Shown: piece by piece, positions 8,530 to 18,504 of the stretch
Layout of the letters: the number at the start of each line of letters is the position of its first letter
Position numbering within the stretch: position 1 is the first letter of the stretch
DNA from: Paracoccaceae bacterium
Lineage (GTDB): Bacteria > Pseudomonadota > Alphaproteobacteria > Rhodobacterales > Rhodobacteraceae
Assembly (NCBI GenBank): GCA_020622085.1
Contig: JAHRYM010000002.1
Coordinates: 62,001-126,000, forward strand
Direction of reading: 5' to 3'
DNA length: 64,000 nucleotides
Notes under the pieces: generated by a model
Told to the model about the DNA's origin: nothing
What the model saw: only the letters and a program-made list of their open reading frames with translations
Database searches by the model: none
Program-made: the position numbers and the translations under genes

Positions 8530-10040
8530 TCAGGACTTTGACACGGGCCGCGGTGCTGGGCCTTGCGCTGACGACGGCAATCGTCTCGGTGGCCGAGGCG
8601 GCAGGCATGCTGACCATCGCCCGCCGCGAGGACGGCACCACCTTCGACCCGATCAACACCGCGCAGAACGTCGATTTCTGGGTATTTTCGAATGTCTTCG
8701 ACGTGATGGTGCGCGTCGACAACGAAGGCCAGAAGCTGCTGCCCGGCCTTGCCGAAAGCTGGGAAGTCTCGGGCGACGGGCTGACCTATACCTTCCATCT
8801 GCGCGATGCGAAGTTTTCCGACGGCAGCGCGGTGACGGCCGAGGATGCGGCCTATTCGCTGACCCGCATCCGCGACAGCGAACTCTCGCTCTGGCAGGAT
8901 ACCTACAAGATCATCAAGGACATGCAGACGCCCGATGCAAAGACGCTTGTCGTCACGCTGACCGGGCCTTCGGCGCCCTTCCTGTCAACGCTGGCGATGC
9001 CCGGCGCCTCGATCGTCTCGAAGGCCGCGATGGAATCGATGGGCGCCGAAGCCTTCGCAGAAAAGCCGGTGGGTTCGGGGGCCTTCATGGTCGAGGAATG
9101 GCGCCGCGGCGACCGGGTGATCCTGAAGAAGAACCCCGATTACTGGGATGCCGCGAATGTCAGCCTGGACGGCGTCGAATGGATCTCGATGCCCGACGAC
9201 AACACCCGGATGCTGGCGGTGCAGGCCGGCCAGATCGACGCGGCGATCTTCGTTCCCTTCTCGCAGGTGGCGGAACTGAAGAAGGACGAAAAGCTGAACG
9301 TGGTGATCAACCCGTCAACGCGCGAGGATCACCTGCTGCTGAACCACGAACACGCACCGCTTGACAACCCCAAGGTCCGCGAGGCGATCGACTATGCGAT
9401 CAACAAGCAGGCGATCGTCGACACCGTGACCTTCGGCATCGGCGAGGTGGCGAATTCCTATGTGCCGAAGGGCGCGCTTTACCATCTGGCCGACAATGGC
9501 GCGCGCGCCTTCGACCCGGAAAAGGCAAAGGCGCTGATGGCCGAAGCGGGCGCGGGCGATTTCACGCTGAACTATCTGGTGGATTCGGGCGACCAGACCC
9601 AGGAACAGGTGGCGATCCTGGTGCAGCAGCAGCTGGAAAACGTCGGCATCAAGGTCAACCTCCAGAAGGTGGACCCCAGCCAGACCTGGCAGATGGAGTT
9701 GGATGGCGATTTCGACCTGGCGATGAACTACTGGGTCAACGACATCCTCGACCCCGACCAGAAGACCACCTTCGTCCTCGGGCATGACGTGAACATGAAC
9801 TACATGACCCGCTACAAGAACGAGAAGGTCAAGGAACTGGTCGCCGCGGGCCGGATCGAGATGGACCCTGCCAAGCGCGAGGCGATCTACCACGAGATCC
9901 AGAAGCTGGCCAAGGCCGATGTCCACTGGATCGACCTCTACTACAGCCCGTTCCTGAGCGTGACGCAGAAGGGGGTCGAGAACTTTGGCCAGAACCCGCT
10001 GGGCCGCTTCTATCTGGAGGAAACGGTCAAGACCTATTGA
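8526..10040 (+). CDS. dppA: Peptide ABC transporter substrate-binding protein (SBP_bac_5)
   Basis: A 504-residue periplasmic binding protein of the DppA/OppA family. A Sec signal peptide (MIRTLTRAAVLGLALTTAIV, cleavage after AEA) precedes LTIARREDGTTFDPINTAQN. The core has the family features GLAESWEVSGDGLTYTFHLR and YYSPFLSVTQKGVENFG. The ATG chosen follows GGAGGAACTTGCAAC, a strong ribosome-binding site. It ends the transporter part of the operon; dap follows after 73 bp. Given the next two genes, short peptides, possibly with D-residues, are the likely ligand. Confidence 0.88.
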   Translation: MIRTLTRAAVLGLALTTAIVSVAEAAGMLTIARREDGTTFDPINTAQNVDFWVFSNVFDVMVRVDNEGQKLLPGLAESWEVSGDGLTYTFHLRDAKFSDGSAVTAEDAAYSLTRIRDSELSLWQDTYKIIKDMQTPDAKTLVVTLTGPSAPFLSTLAMPGASIVSKAAMESMGAEAFAEKPVGSGAFMVEEWRRGDRVILKKNPDYWDAANVSLDGVEWISMPDDNTRMLAVQAGQIDAAIFVPFSQVAELKKDEKLNVVINPSTREDHLLLNHEHAPLDNPKVREAIDYAINKQAIVDTVTFGIGEVANSYVPKGALYHLADNGARAFDPEKAKALMAEAGAGDFTLNYLVDSGDQTQEQVAILVQQQLENVGIKVNLQKVDPSQTWQMELDGDFDLAMNYWVNDILDPDQKTTFVLGHDVNMNYMTRYKNEKVKELVAAGRIEMDPAKREAIYHEIQKLAKADVHWIDLYYSPFLSVTQKGVENFGQNPLGRFYLEETVKTY

Positions 10041-10113
10041 GGCAAGGCCGACAACCGATCGCGGCGGCCTTGCCGGGCCGCCGCCCTTCCAACTGGACAC
10101 AAGGAGGCCCCGG

Positions 10114-11670
10114 ATGGCCAAGGTCGATCTGCCCGCACTCGAGGCCGCGCTTGACGCGCTGCCCAAACGCTATCCCGGACCCGGTGGCGTGGCGGGGGTG
10201 GTCAAGGACGGCAAGATGATCGCCGCACGCGCCTGGGGCCATGCCAACCTGGAAACCGCCCGGCCGATGACAGATACGACCCGACTGCCGATCTGCTCGA
10301 TTTCCAAGCAGTTCACCTGCCAGGTGCTTCTGGCCGTTGCCGGTGATCCGGCGCGGCTGGACGGCAGGGTGGTGGCCTATCTGCCACAGTTCACCGGCCC
10401 CCTGCCCAGCACGCGCCAGCTTTGCGACAACCAGTCGGGCCTGCGCGACTACTGGGCGCTGACCATCCTGCACGGGGCAAAGGCCGAACAGACCTTCACC
10501 CGCGAAGATGCGCTGCCGCTGATTGCGCGGATGAAGACGGGGCATTTCGCGCCCGGCACCGCCTATTCCTATTGCAACTGCAACTTCCGCATCGTCTCGG
10601 AACTGATCGAGGCCGAGGCGGGCGCCGATCTGGAAACGCTTTACCGTCGCCACATCTGGGGGCCGGCGGGGATGGACACTGCCGTGCTGACCGCCGACAC
10701 CCGCCACCCCGAAGACGGCGTTGCGGGCTATGAAGGATCCGACGCCACGGGGTTCATGGCCGCCGACAACGGCATCTTCTGGATCGGCGATGCGGGGATT
10801 TCGGCCTCGCTTGCCGACATGCTGGCTTATGAAGCCTGGATCGACGCCACGCGCGAGGACGCGGGCAGCCTTTACCGGCAGATCTCGGCCCCGCCGCAGT
10901 TCCGTGACGGAACGCCCGCCCGCTATGGCTTCGGGCTCGCGCATGAAAAGATCGCGGGCCATGCCATCACCGGCCATGGCGGCGCGCTGCGGGGCTTCCG
11001 CGCCAACCGGATGCATGCGCGCGGCGCGCGCCTGTCGGTCGTGGTGATGTTCAACCACGAAGCCGACGCCCATGCCGCCGCGCAGGATCTGGTGCGCGCG
11101 ACCCTGGGCGAGAAACCCGCGGCCCCTGCTCCGGTCCCCGATGGCTGGGAGGGGCAGTGGCTGGCCGATGACGGGCTGCTGGTGCGGATCGAGGCCGGCC
11201 GGACCGAGGCCACGCTGCGCTACGCCACCGGCGGCGAAACCGTCACGCTGGCACCCGATGGCACCCTGACCTCGCCCGATGTGGCGCTGTCGCGCGAAGG
11301 TGGCAACCTGACCATGCGGCGGATGCGCGACAATACCACGCCGCGACTTGTGCCGCTGCCCACGATCGAGGCTGCGGATGCCGCCGACATCGCCGGGCGC
11401 TGGGTCTCTGACGAACTTGGCGCCGGGATGGAGATCGAGGCGCGCGGCGGCGGCGTCACCGCCCGCTTTGACGGCCTGCTGGGCCAGGGACGGCCCGAAC
11501 GCATGGCGCCCGCCGGCCGCGATGTCTGGCTGGTGGCCACGCGCCGGTCGATGGATGCGCCCGCGCCGGGCGACTGGACGCTGCGCGTTGCGCGCGACGC
11601 TGCGGGCAAGGTTGCCGGTCTCACGCTCGGGTCATGGCTGGCACGCGGGATCGGCTACGGGAGGGCATGA
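10114..11670 (+). CDS. dap: D-aminopeptidase (family S12, DAP)
   Basis: A 518-residue serine hydrolase that releases N-terminal D-amino acids. The sequence follows the Ochrobactrum anthropi D-aminopeptidase over its whole length. The catalytic S62-x-x-K65 (CSISKQ), Y153-x-N155 (YSYCN) and H-G motif (TGHGGALRG, about 287-294) are in place, and two C-terminal beta-barrel domains end with SMDAPAPGDW and SWLARGIGYGRA. No signal peptide is seen, so it is cytoplasmic. The start is preceded by AAGGAGG at good spacing. The stop overlaps the start of the iminopeptidase gene (ATGA). It sits directly behind a peptide importer, which implies use of D-residue peptides, perhaps from peptidoglycan. Confidence 0.92.
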   Translation: MAKVDLPALEAALDALPKRYPGPGGVAGVVKDGKMIAARAWGHANLETARPMTDTTRLPICSISKQFTCQVLLAVAGDPARLDGRVVAYLPQFTGPLPSTRQLCDNQSGLRDYWALTILHGAKAEQTFTREDALPLIARMKTGHFAPGTAYSYCNCNFRIVSELIEAEAGADLETLYRRHIWGPAGMDTAVLTADTRHPEDGVAGYEGSDATGFMAADNGIFWIGDAGISASLADMLAYEAWIDATREDAGSLYRQISAPPQFRDGTPARYGFGLAHEKIAGHAITGHGGALRGFRANRMHARGARLSVVVMFNHEADAHAAAQDLVRATLGEKPAAPAPVPDGWEGQWLADDGLLVRIEAGRTEATLRYATGGETVTLAPDGTLTSPDVALSREGGNLTMRRMRDNTTPRLVPLPTIEAADAADIAGRWVSDELGAGMEIEARGGGVTARFDGLLGQGRPERMAPAGRDVWLVATRRSMDAPAPGDWTLRVARDAAGKVAGLTLGSWLARGIGYGRA

Positions 11671-12602
11671 TGAACACGGCTGACATTCCCGCCCCACCCG
11701 TCGTCGAGGGCCGCGCCACCTTTCGCGGCTGGGAAACCTGGTATCGCGTCACGGGCGACCTGCAGGGCGGCCGGCTGCCAGTGATCGTCGTCCATGGCGG
11801 CCCCGGCGCGACGCATGACTATGTCGAAAGCTTCGCCGCACTTGCCCGCGACGGGCGCGCGGTGGTCCATTACGACCAGATCGGCTGCGGCCGCTCGACC
11901 CGACTGCCGGACCGGGGGGCGGATTTCTGGACGCCGTCGCTGTTCATCGCGGAACTGGAAAACCTGATCGCCCATCTGGGGCTTGGCGGCGGCTATCTGC
12001 TGCTGGGCCAGTCCTGGGGCGGGATGCTGGGGGCGGAGTTTGCCACGCTCCGGCCTGCGGGGCTGAAGGGGCTGGTCATCGCCGACAGCCCCGCCTCGAT
12101 GGCGATCTGGATCGCCGAGACGGGGCGGCTGCGCGCCGCCCTTCCGCCCGAGGTGCAGGCGGTGCTGTCTCGCCACGAGGCCGCGGGCACCACGACGCAT
12201 CCCGACTACAGGGCCGCGACCGATGTCTTCAACGCCCGCCATGTCTGCCGGCTTGATCCGCCGCCCGAAGCCGTCGCCCGCACCTTCCGCGCGCTGGAAG
12301 CGGATTCGCATGTCTACAACCTGATGAACGGCCCGAACGAATTCCATGTGACCGGCACCCTGAAGGACTGGACGGTGATCGAGCGGCTGCACCGGATCGC
12401 GGTGCCGGTCCTCGTCATCTCGGGCGCGCATGACGAGGCGACGGCGGCGACCGTGCAGCCCTTCCTTGACCATATCCCCGACGTGCGCGGCCATGTCTTC
12501 CCCAACTCCAGCCACATGCCCCATGTCGAGGAATTCGACGATTGCATGGCGCTGGTCGGTGGCTTCCTGGCCGATTGCGATGCGCGACGGGACGGGCCAT
12601 GA
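11667..12602 (+). CDS. Proline iminopeptidase-like alpha/beta hydrolase (S33)
   Basis: A 311-residue alpha/beta-hydrolase. The oxyanion motif HGGPG is at residues 43-47, the nucleophile serine at about 116 (GQSWGG), the acid in ISGAHDE and the histidine in NSSHMPH. The HGGPG motif and length fit proline iminopeptidases and related amino-acid amidases; L-amino-acid amidase is an alternative. There are two consecutive ATG codons (MM); the first overlaps the dap stop. Coupling to dap suggests that the two peptidases complete hydrolysis of imported peptides. Confidence 0.82.
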   Translation: MMNTADIPAPPVVEGRATFRGWETWYRVTGDLQGGRLPVIVVHGGPGATHDYVESFAALARDGRAVVHYDQIGCGRSTRLPDRGADFWTPSLFIAELENLIAHLGLGGGYLLLGQSWGGMLGAEFATLRPAGLKGLVIADSPASMAIWIAETGRLRAALPPEVQAVLSRHEAAGTTTHPDYRAATDVFNARHVCRLDPPPEAVARTFRALEADSHVYNLMNGPNEFHVTGTLKDWTVIERLHRIAVPVLVISGAHDEATAATVQPFLDHIPDVRGHVFPNSSHMPHVEEFDDCMALVGGFLADCDARRDGP

Positions 12603-12638
12603 TCTGGATGGACAATCGCGCCCGCCACGGGCACAACC

Positions 12639-12659
12639 GGCGGAAACTGCCGCCTTTTT
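12639..12659 (+). terminator. Short rho-independent terminator or attenuator
   Basis: A 5-bp GC stem (GGCGG / CCGCC) with a 6-base loop is followed directly by TTTTT. It lies between the iminopeptidase gene and the second dppA-like gene, only about 20 bp before the latter's start. It could end the first peptide operon or reduce read-through into the second. Confidence 0.6.
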
Positions 12660-12680
12660 CTAGCTGACAGGGAGAAGCTG

Positions 12681-14363
12681 ATGAACAGGAACAGGATGCC
12701 GGCAAGCCGTCGCCGGCACATGCTGGCGGGTGCCACGGCCATTGCGCTCTGCACCGCATTCCAGCCCGCGCTGGCGCAGGACGATGCCCATTACGGGGGC
12801 ACGATGAAGCTGCTGGCGGTGGCGGCGGGCGGAACGCTCGACCCGCAGATCAACTATACCGCCATCTACTGGGAGCTTTACGGCTTTCTTTATGACGGTC
12901 TCGTGACCTTCAAGAAAGTCGCCGGCGCCGACAGCGCCCAGGTGGTGCCCGACCTGGCCGAGGCCCTGCCCGAAGTGACGAACGACGGCAAGACCTACAC
13001 CTTCAAGCTGCGCAAGGGCGTGAAGTTCGCCAATGGCAAGGAGGTGACGCCCGATGACGTGGTGGCCTCGTTCCAGCGCATCTTCAAGGTGCTGAGCCCG
13101 ACCTCGGGCGGGTTCTACGGCGGGATCGTCGGTGCCGACAAATGCCTGGCCGAGGCGGCAGGCTGCACGCTGGAAGGCGGCATCACGGGCGATGCGGCGG
13201 CGGGCACGGTAACGATCAACCTCGTCGCACCGGATGCCGAATTCCTCTACAAGCTCAGCGTGCCGCATGCCTCGATCCTGCCGGCGGATACGGCGGCCTC
13301 GGACATGGGCAACACGCCGATCCCCGGCACTGGCGCCTACATGATCGAAAGCTACGATCCGAACGCCCAGCTTGTGATGGTGCGCAACCCGAACTTCACC
13401 GAATGGAGCAAGGACGCCCAGCCGAGGGGCTATCCCGACCGGATCGAATATACCTTCGGCGGCACCGAGGAAGCGGCCGTCAACGCGATCATGAACGGAC
13501 AGGCCGACTGGATGTATGATCCGCCCCCGGCCGACCGGCTGGCGGAACTCAGCACAAGCGCGCCCGACCAGCTGCGCGTGGCGCCGCTCGCCGCATGGTG
13601 GTATGCGCCGCTGAACGTCAACCTTGCGCCTTTCGACAACCTCAAGGCCCGGCAGGCGCTGAACTATGCGGTGGACCGCAACGCGCTGGTCTCGGTCTTT
13701 GGCGGCCCGGCGCTGGCCCAACCCGTCTGCACCATCCTGCCGCCCGACTTCCCCGGCCACGAGGATTTCTGCGAATACACGCTGAACCCGGGGCCGGAAT
13801 GGACCGCGCCCGACATGGACAAGGCGCATGCGCTGGTCGAGGAATCGGGCACCAAGGGCCAGAAGGTCACCGTGGTGACCGACGACAGCGCCAGTTCGCG
13901 CGGGGTGGGAACCTACCTGCAGACGGTGCTGAGCGATCTGGGCTATGACGCCTCGGTGCAGACGATTTCGGGCGACATCCAGTTCACCTACATCCAGAAC
14001 ACCAACAACAACGTGCAGATCTCGATCTCGCAGTGGTATCAGGACTATCCGGCGCCGTCGAACTTCCTCAACGTGCTGTTCGGCTGCGACACCTTCCATC
14101 CGGGTTCGGATTCCTCGATCAACATCTCGGGGATCTGCGACAAGGATCTGGATGCGCGGATGAAGGCGGCGATGGCGCTTGGCGTGACCGACCCGGAAGC
14201 GGCGAACAAGGAATGGGCGAAGATCGACCATGACTTCATGGCGCTTGCCCCGGCCGTGCCGCTGTTCACGCCCAAGGACGTGGACCTGATCTCCACCCGG
14301 CTGGGCAATTATGAATTCTCGAGCCAGTATCACTGGCTGATCGCGAATTCATGGGTCCAGTGA
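12681..14363 (+). CDS. Peptide/oligopeptide ABC transporter substrate-binding protein (SBP_bac_5)
   Basis: A 560-residue periplasmic binding protein of the DppA/OppA family. It has a signal peptide (basic N-terminus MNRNRMPASRRRHMLAG, hydrophobic core, cleavage after ALA-Q). The mature part shows GTLDPQINYTAIYWELYGFLYDGL, then VVPDLAEALPEVTNDGKTYTFKLRKGVKF, the family signature region. ACAGGGAGAAGCTG just upstream is the ribosome-binding site. It opens a second complete transporter (SBP, DppC, DppB, fused ATPase). Its sequence differs clearly from the first DppA, so the ligands probably differ. Confidence 0.88.
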   Translation: MNRNRMPASRRRHMLAGATAIALCTAFQPALAQDDAHYGGTMKLLAVAAGGTLDPQINYTAIYWELYGFLYDGLVTFKKVAGADSAQVVPDLAEALPEVTNDGKTYTFKLRKGVKFANGKEVTPDDVVASFQRIFKVLSPTSGGFYGGIVGADKCLAEAAGCTLEGGITGDAAAGTVTINLVAPDAEFLYKLSVPHASILPADTAASDMGNTPIPGTGAYMIESYDPNAQLVMVRNPNFTEWSKDAQPRGYPDRIEYTFGGTEEAAVNAIMNGQADWMYDPPPADRLAELSTSAPDQLRVAPLAAWWYAPLNVNLAPFDNLKARQALNYAVDRNALVSVFGGPALAQPVCTILPPDFPGHEDFCEYTLNPGPEWTAPDMDKAHALVEESGTKGQKVTVVTDDSASSRGVGTYLQTVLSDLGYDASVQTISGDIQFTYIQNTNNNVQISISQWYQDYPAPSNFLNVLFGCDTFHPGSDSSINISGICDKDLDARMKAAMALGVTDPEAANKEWAKIDHDFMALAPAVPLFTPKDVDLISTRLGNYEFSSQYHWLIANSWVQ

Positions 14364-14371
14364 CGGGCGGG

Positions 14372-15415
14372 ATGTCCATTCTGCCGACCGATGACAATAC
14401 CCCTTCCCCGGCCGCAACGGCCGGGGAGGAGGCATGGGTCAGCCGCGGCCCCTGGCGGCGCGTTCTTGAAGGGCTGCTGGCCAGCCCGACAGCCGTCCTC
14501 TCGGGGCTGCTTCTGCTGGTGATCGTCCTGGCGACGCTGCTTGCGCCGGTCTATGCGGCGCGGGTGGCGGGCAGCGACCCGTTCCGCTCGGGCCTGTCGG
14601 CGAAAATCGAGATCGACGGCGAGCGTGTGCCGGTGATGCAGCAATCGACCGAAGGGCTGGGCCTGGGCGTGACCCCGATCGGCCCCACATGGGGACCACA
14701 GTATTTCCTTGGCGCCGATACCCAGGGCCGCGACGTGGCGGCGCGGATGCTTTACGGCGGGCGCAACTCATTGCTGATCGCGGGGGCATCGACGCTTCTG
14801 TGTCTGGCGCTGGCGGCGGTCGTCGGCATCGTCGCGGGCTATGTCGGCGGGCGGGTGGATTCGGTCCTGTCGAACCTGATCGACATGATCTGGGCGTTCC
14901 CGGTCTATCTGCTGGCGATTTCGCTTTCGATCGTGATGATCGGCAAAAGCTACAGCTTCGGCCCGTTCGAGATCGCATCCGACAGCCTGATCGTGCCGAT
15001 CCTGATCATCGGCATCGTCTATGTGCCCTATGTCGCGCGCCCGGTGCGCGGCCGGGTGCTGGCGCTGAACCAGAGCGAGTTCATCATGGCCGCGCGCGGC
15101 CTTGGCATCCGGCGCGCACGGATCCTGCTGCGCCACATCCTGCCCAATGTCGCCACCACGCTGATCGTCTTCGCGCCGATGCTGATGGCGCTGAACATCG
15201 TCACCGAAAGCTCGCTGTCGTTCCTGTCGGTGGGGGTGCAGCCGCCCAACGCAAGCTGGGGCACGATCCTTCAGGACGGGCAGGCGCTTCTGTATTCCCG
15301 CCCCGTGGTCTCGATGGCGCCGGGGCTGGCGATCATGGTGACGGTGCTGCTGCTGAACCTGTTCGGCGACGTGCTGCGCGATGTGCTCGACCCGAAATCG
15401 GCAAGGGGGCGCTGA
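14372..15415 (+). CDS. Peptide ABC transporter permease (DppC/OppC type)
   Basis: A 347-residue inner-membrane permease. About 45 extra N-terminal residues precede the first membrane helix. The domain includes QYFLGADTQGRDVAARMLYG, the coupling loop ARGLGIRRARILLRHILPN and FLSVGVQPPNASWG. The start chosen is the ATG at MSILPTDDN, just after the binding-protein stop codon; an ATG seven codons upstream overlaps that gene and is also possible. Unusually, the DppC-type gene precedes the DppB-type gene here. Confidence 0.85.
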   Translation: MSILPTDDNTPSPAATAGEEAWVSRGPWRRVLEGLLASPTAVLSGLLLLVIVLATLLAPVYAARVAGSDPFRSGLSAKIEIDGERVPVMQQSTEGLGLGVTPIGPTWGPQYFLGADTQGRDVAARMLYGGRNSLLIAGASTLLCLALAAVVGIVAGYVGGRVDSVLSNLIDMIWAFPVYLLAISLSIVMIGKSYSFGPFEIASDSLIVPILIIGIVYVPYVARPVRGRVLALNQSEFIMAARGLGIRRARILLRHILPNVATTLIVFAPMLMALNIVTESSLSFLSVGVQPPNASWGTILQDGQALLYSRPVVSMAPGLAIMVTVLLLNLFGDVLRDVLDPKSARGR

Positions 15416-15416
15416 G

Positions 15417-16388
15417 GTGCTGGCGATCGTTCTCGGGCGGATCCTGCGCATGGTGGTGGTGATGTTCGGCATCTCGGTCGTGACCTTCGCCATCTTCTTC
15501 GCCACGCCCGCCTCGGACCCGGCGGCGCGCATCGCCGGGCGCAATGCCGCCCCCGAAACCGTCGAGGCGGTGCGCAAGGATTTTGGCCTCGACCGGCCGC
15601 TGCCGGTGCAATACGCGCTGATGATGAAGCGGCTTTTCATCACGCGCGACCTGACCTCCTTCGCCAATCGCGGCCAGAAGATCATCCCGGCAATCGCCAA
15701 TGCCGCGCCGGCCACGCTGTCGCTGGTCACGGGGGCCGCGATCCTGTGGATGCTGGGTGGCATTGCCGCGGGCATCATCGCCGCCGCCACAAAGGGCCGC
15801 TGGCCCGACAAGATCCTGATGGGGCTTTCGATGGCGGCGGTCGCCATGCCGGTCTTCTGGGTCGGCGAGATGGTGAACCTGGTCACGCAAAGCCGGTTCC
15901 ACGACACATGGGCCTTTTCCTGGGTTCCGCCGCTGGGTTATGCGGCGCTCAGCCAGGATCCGTGGCTGTGGTTCAAGTCGCTGGTCTTTCCCTGGCTCAC
16001 GCTCGCGCTGCTCAACATCGGGCTTTACGGGCGGGTGCTCAGGACCGGGATCGTCGAGACCTATCAGGAAGACTTCATCCGCACCGCTCGCGCCAAGGGC
16101 CTGCCCGCGCGCAAGGTGCTGCTGAAACACGCGACACGCAGCGCCATCATCCCGATCGTCATCATGTTCGGCATGGATTTCGGCGTGCTCGTCGGCGGTG
16201 CGGCGGTGCTGACCGAGGTGGTCTTCGGCATCAACGGTGTCGGGCGGCTGACCTATCAGGCGCTCAAGGTGCTTGATCTGCCGATGATCATGGCGACGGT
16301 GCTTTATGCCTCGTTCTTCGTGGTGATCGCCAACGCGGTGGTGGACATGCTGTGTCTGGCCATCGACCCGAGGATGAGACGGGCGTAA
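15417..16388 (+). CDS. Peptide ABC transporter permease (DppB/OppB type)
   Basis: A 323-residue inner-membrane permease. The GTG start gives MLAIVLGRILRMVVVMFGIS, the expected first membrane helix, one base after the stop codon of the preceding gene. The family features are KDFGLDRPLPVQYALMMKR, the coupling loop TARAKGLPARKVLLKHATR and the C-terminal LAIDPRMRRA. A longer in-frame start inside the upstream gene is less likely. It pairs with the preceding DppC-type permease. Confidence 0.87.
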   Translation: MLAIVLGRILRMVVVMFGISVVTFAIFFATPASDPAARIAGRNAAPETVEAVRKDFGLDRPLPVQYALMMKRLFITRDLTSFANRGQKIIPAIANAAPATLSLVTGAAILWMLGGIAAGIIAAATKGRWPDKILMGLSMAAVAMPVFWVGEMVNLVTQSRFHDTWAFSWVPPLGYAALSQDPWLWFKSLVFPWLTLALLNIGLYGRVLRTGIVETYQEDFIRTARAKGLPARKVLLKHATRSAIIPIVIMFGMDFGVLVGGAAVLTEVVFGINGVGRLTYQALKVLDLPMIMATVLYASFFVVIANAVVDMLCLAIDPRMRRA

Positions 16389-16401
16389 GGATGAAACGGG
16401 A

Positions 16402-18267
16402 ATGACCGCAATCCAGCCGATGGACGGCCGCGCCGCCGCAACCCGTGAGGCGCCGATCCTTTCGATCCGGGGGCTTGGCGTGTCGTTCCTTGGCGCGCGC
16501 GGCCGGTGGAACCGGGTCGTCGAAGGGCTGTCCTTCGACATCGCGGCCGGCGAGACGGTGGCGCTGGTCGGGGAATCGGGGTCGGGCAAAAGCGTCACCG
16601 CCATGTCGGTGATGCGGCTTCTGGATCCGGCGACCAGCCGGATCGAGGGGCAGGTCACTCTGGATGGCCATGCTGTGCTCGACCTCGACGAAGCGGGGAT
16701 GATCCGCCACATCCGCGGCCAGGCGGCGGCGATGATCTTCCAGGAACCGATGACCAGCCTGCACCCGATCTATCGCGTCGGCGACCAGATCATCGAGGCG
16801 CTGACCAGCCATCGCCCCATGCCGAAGGCGCAGGCCCGGGCCGAAGCCGTGGCGCTGCTGGAACGGGTCCGCATCCCCAATGCCGCCGCGCGCATCGACG
16901 ATTACCCGCATGCCTTCTCGGGGGGGATGCGGCAACGGGTGATGATCGCCATGGCGCTTGCCTCGCGCCCGCAGCTTCTGATCGCGGACGAGCCGACCAC
17001 CGCGCTTGACGTGACCGTGCAGGGCGAGATCCTCGACCTTTTGAAGGATCTTCAGGCCGAATACGGCATGGCGATGCTGTTCATCACCCATGACATGGGC
17101 GTGGTGGCGGAAATGGCCGATCGCACCGTCGTCATGTATCGCGGCCGCGCGATCGAGCAGGGGGCGACGGCCGAGATCTTTGCCCGCCCGCGCGAGGCCT
17201 ATACCCGCGCGCTGCTGGCCAGCGTTCCCGTCCTTGGCTCGATGCGGGGCGAGCCGTCGCCGCTGCGCTTTCCGATCGTCGACCTTCAGACCGGCATCGC
17301 CGGCCCGGCCCTGCCGCTGTCGGGCACGCCGGGCCGGGATACGCCGCTGCTTGACGTGCGCGGCCTTGTCACCCGCTTTGACGTGCGCGGCGGGCTTTTC
17401 AACCGGCGGGTGGCGCGGGTCCATGCGGTTGAAGACGTGTCCTTCAGCATCTTCCCCGGCGAGACCCTGTCGCTGGTGGGGGAATCGGGCTGCGGCAAGT
17501 CCACCACAGGAAAATCCATCATCCGGCTGAATGACCGCTCGCAGGGTAGCGTGCGGCTTGGCCAGGAGGATCTGTTCTCGCTTCCGCCCGAGGCGCTCCG
17601 CCGCCGCCGCCGCGATATCCAGATGATCCCGCAGGATCCGCTGGCCAGCATGAACCCGCGGATGACCGTAGGGGCGGCACTGGTCGAGCCGTTCCGCGAA
17701 CACGGGCTGGGCACCACGGCCAAGGGGGGCGCGAAGGCCGCGCAACTGATGGAGCAGGTGGGGCTCAGCCCCGCGATGCTCGACCGCTACCCGCACGAGT
17801 TTTCCGGCGGCCAGCGCCAGCGGATCTGCATCGCGCGGGCGCTGATGCTGGATCCCAGGCTGATCATCGCCGATGAATCGGTTTCGGCGCTGGATGTCTC
17901 GGTCAAGGCGCAGGTGGTGAACCTGCTTCTCGACATCCAGGACCGGACGGGCATTTCCTACCTGTTCATCAGCCATGACATCGCGGTGGTCGAACGGATC
18001 AGCCACCGGATCGCGGTGATGTATCTGGGCGAGATCGTCGAGATCGGGCCACGCAACGAAATCCTCGAACGCCCGCAGCACCCTTATACGCAGCGGCTGA
18101 TCGGCGCCGTCACGGTGCCCGACCCCGCGCGCCGGCACCTGCGGCGCAACCAGCAGATCCACGAACTGCGCACCCCGGTCCGGCCGCTGGACTACCTCCC
18201 GCCTGCGCGGCGCTATGCCGAGGTCTCGCCCGGCCATCTGGTATCGGTGGACGGCACAGCCAGCTGA
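16402..18267 (+). CDS. Peptide ABC transporter ATP-binding protein, DppD-DppF fusion
   Basis: A 621-residue protein with two complete ATPase domains. Domain 1 has [16 protein letters not shown] and [12 protein letters not shown]. Domain 2 (from about residue 315) has [16 protein letters not shown] and [12 protein letters not shown], and ends with the peptide-transporter C-terminal extension ([16 protein letters not shown]). It is longer than the fused ATPase of the first transporter. It is the last gene of this transporter, followed by about 240 bp with no gene before the Mo-hydroxylase operon. Confidence 0.9.
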   Translation: MTAIQPMDGRAAATREAPILSIRGLGVSFLGARGRWNRVVEGLSFDIAAGETVALVGESGSGKSVTAMSVMRLLDPATSRIEGQVTLDGHAVLDLDEAGMIRHIRGQAAAMIFQEPMTSLHPIYRVGDQIIEALTSHRPMPKAQARAEAVALLERVRIPNAAARIDDYPHAFSGGMRQRVMIAMALASRPQLLIADEPTTALDVTVQGEILDLLKDLQAEYGMAMLFITHDMGVVAEMADRTVVMYRGRAIEQGATAEIFARPREAYTRALLASVPVLGSMRGEPSPLRFPIVDLQTGIAGPALPLSGTPGRDTPLLDVRGLVTRFDVRGGLFNRRVARVHAVEDVSFSIFPGETLSLVGESGCGKSTTGKSIIRLNDRSQGSVRLGQEDLFSLPPEALRRRRRDIQMIPQDPLASMNPRMTVGAALVEPFREHGLGTTAKGGAKAAQLMEQVGLSPAMLDRYPHEFSGGQRQRICIARALMLDPRLIIADESVSALDVSVKAQVVNLLLDIQDRTGISYLFISHDIAVVERISHRIAVMYLGEIVEIGPRNEILERPQHPYTQRLIGAVTVPDPARRHLRRNQQIHELRTPVRPLDYLPPARRYAEVSPGHLVSVDGTAS

Positions 18268-18439
18268 GCCCCCCGCCAGAGCCGCCGCCGCGACCCCTTG
18301 CAGACGGCTCTGTTCCGGTGGTGCGATTCCTCATCACCCGCCGAATCACCCGCCGACGGTGCCAGGGGCAGGTGAGTCCCTGCCGCGGCTTTGTCCCGAC
18401 CCTTTTCAGCCATGTCGCTCTTGACAATTCACTCGGCAA

Positions 18440-18480
18440 TTGACTTCGGCGGATTTCGCAATATCATTCGTATACAAATG
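18440..18480 (+). promoter_or_regulatory. Promoter with MarR-type operator (site A) of the Mo-hydroxylase operon
   Basis: A -35 box TTGACT (18440-18445) and a -10 box TATCAT (18462-18467) are 16 bp apart. The palindrome CATTCGTATACAAATG (18465-18480) begins inside the -10 box and covers the expected transcription start, the classic position for a repressor. It is the best of five similar sites found at 18465, 25749, 31872, 33143 and 35398, all around the cluster containing a marR gene. The site-regulator link is inferred. Confidence 0.75.
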
Positions 18481-18504
18481 ACAAGCGCCGCATGGGAGGG
18501 GCTC

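Noticed and set aside
12660-14333. A 557-codon open frame opposite the second peptide-binding protein
   Set aside because: Shadow frame of a GC-rich gene; the forward protein has signal peptide and family motifs.
18286-18320. AGAGCCG ... CGGCTCT hairpin after the second peptide transporter
   Set aside because: Loop of about 20 bases and no T-run, so not a convincing terminator.
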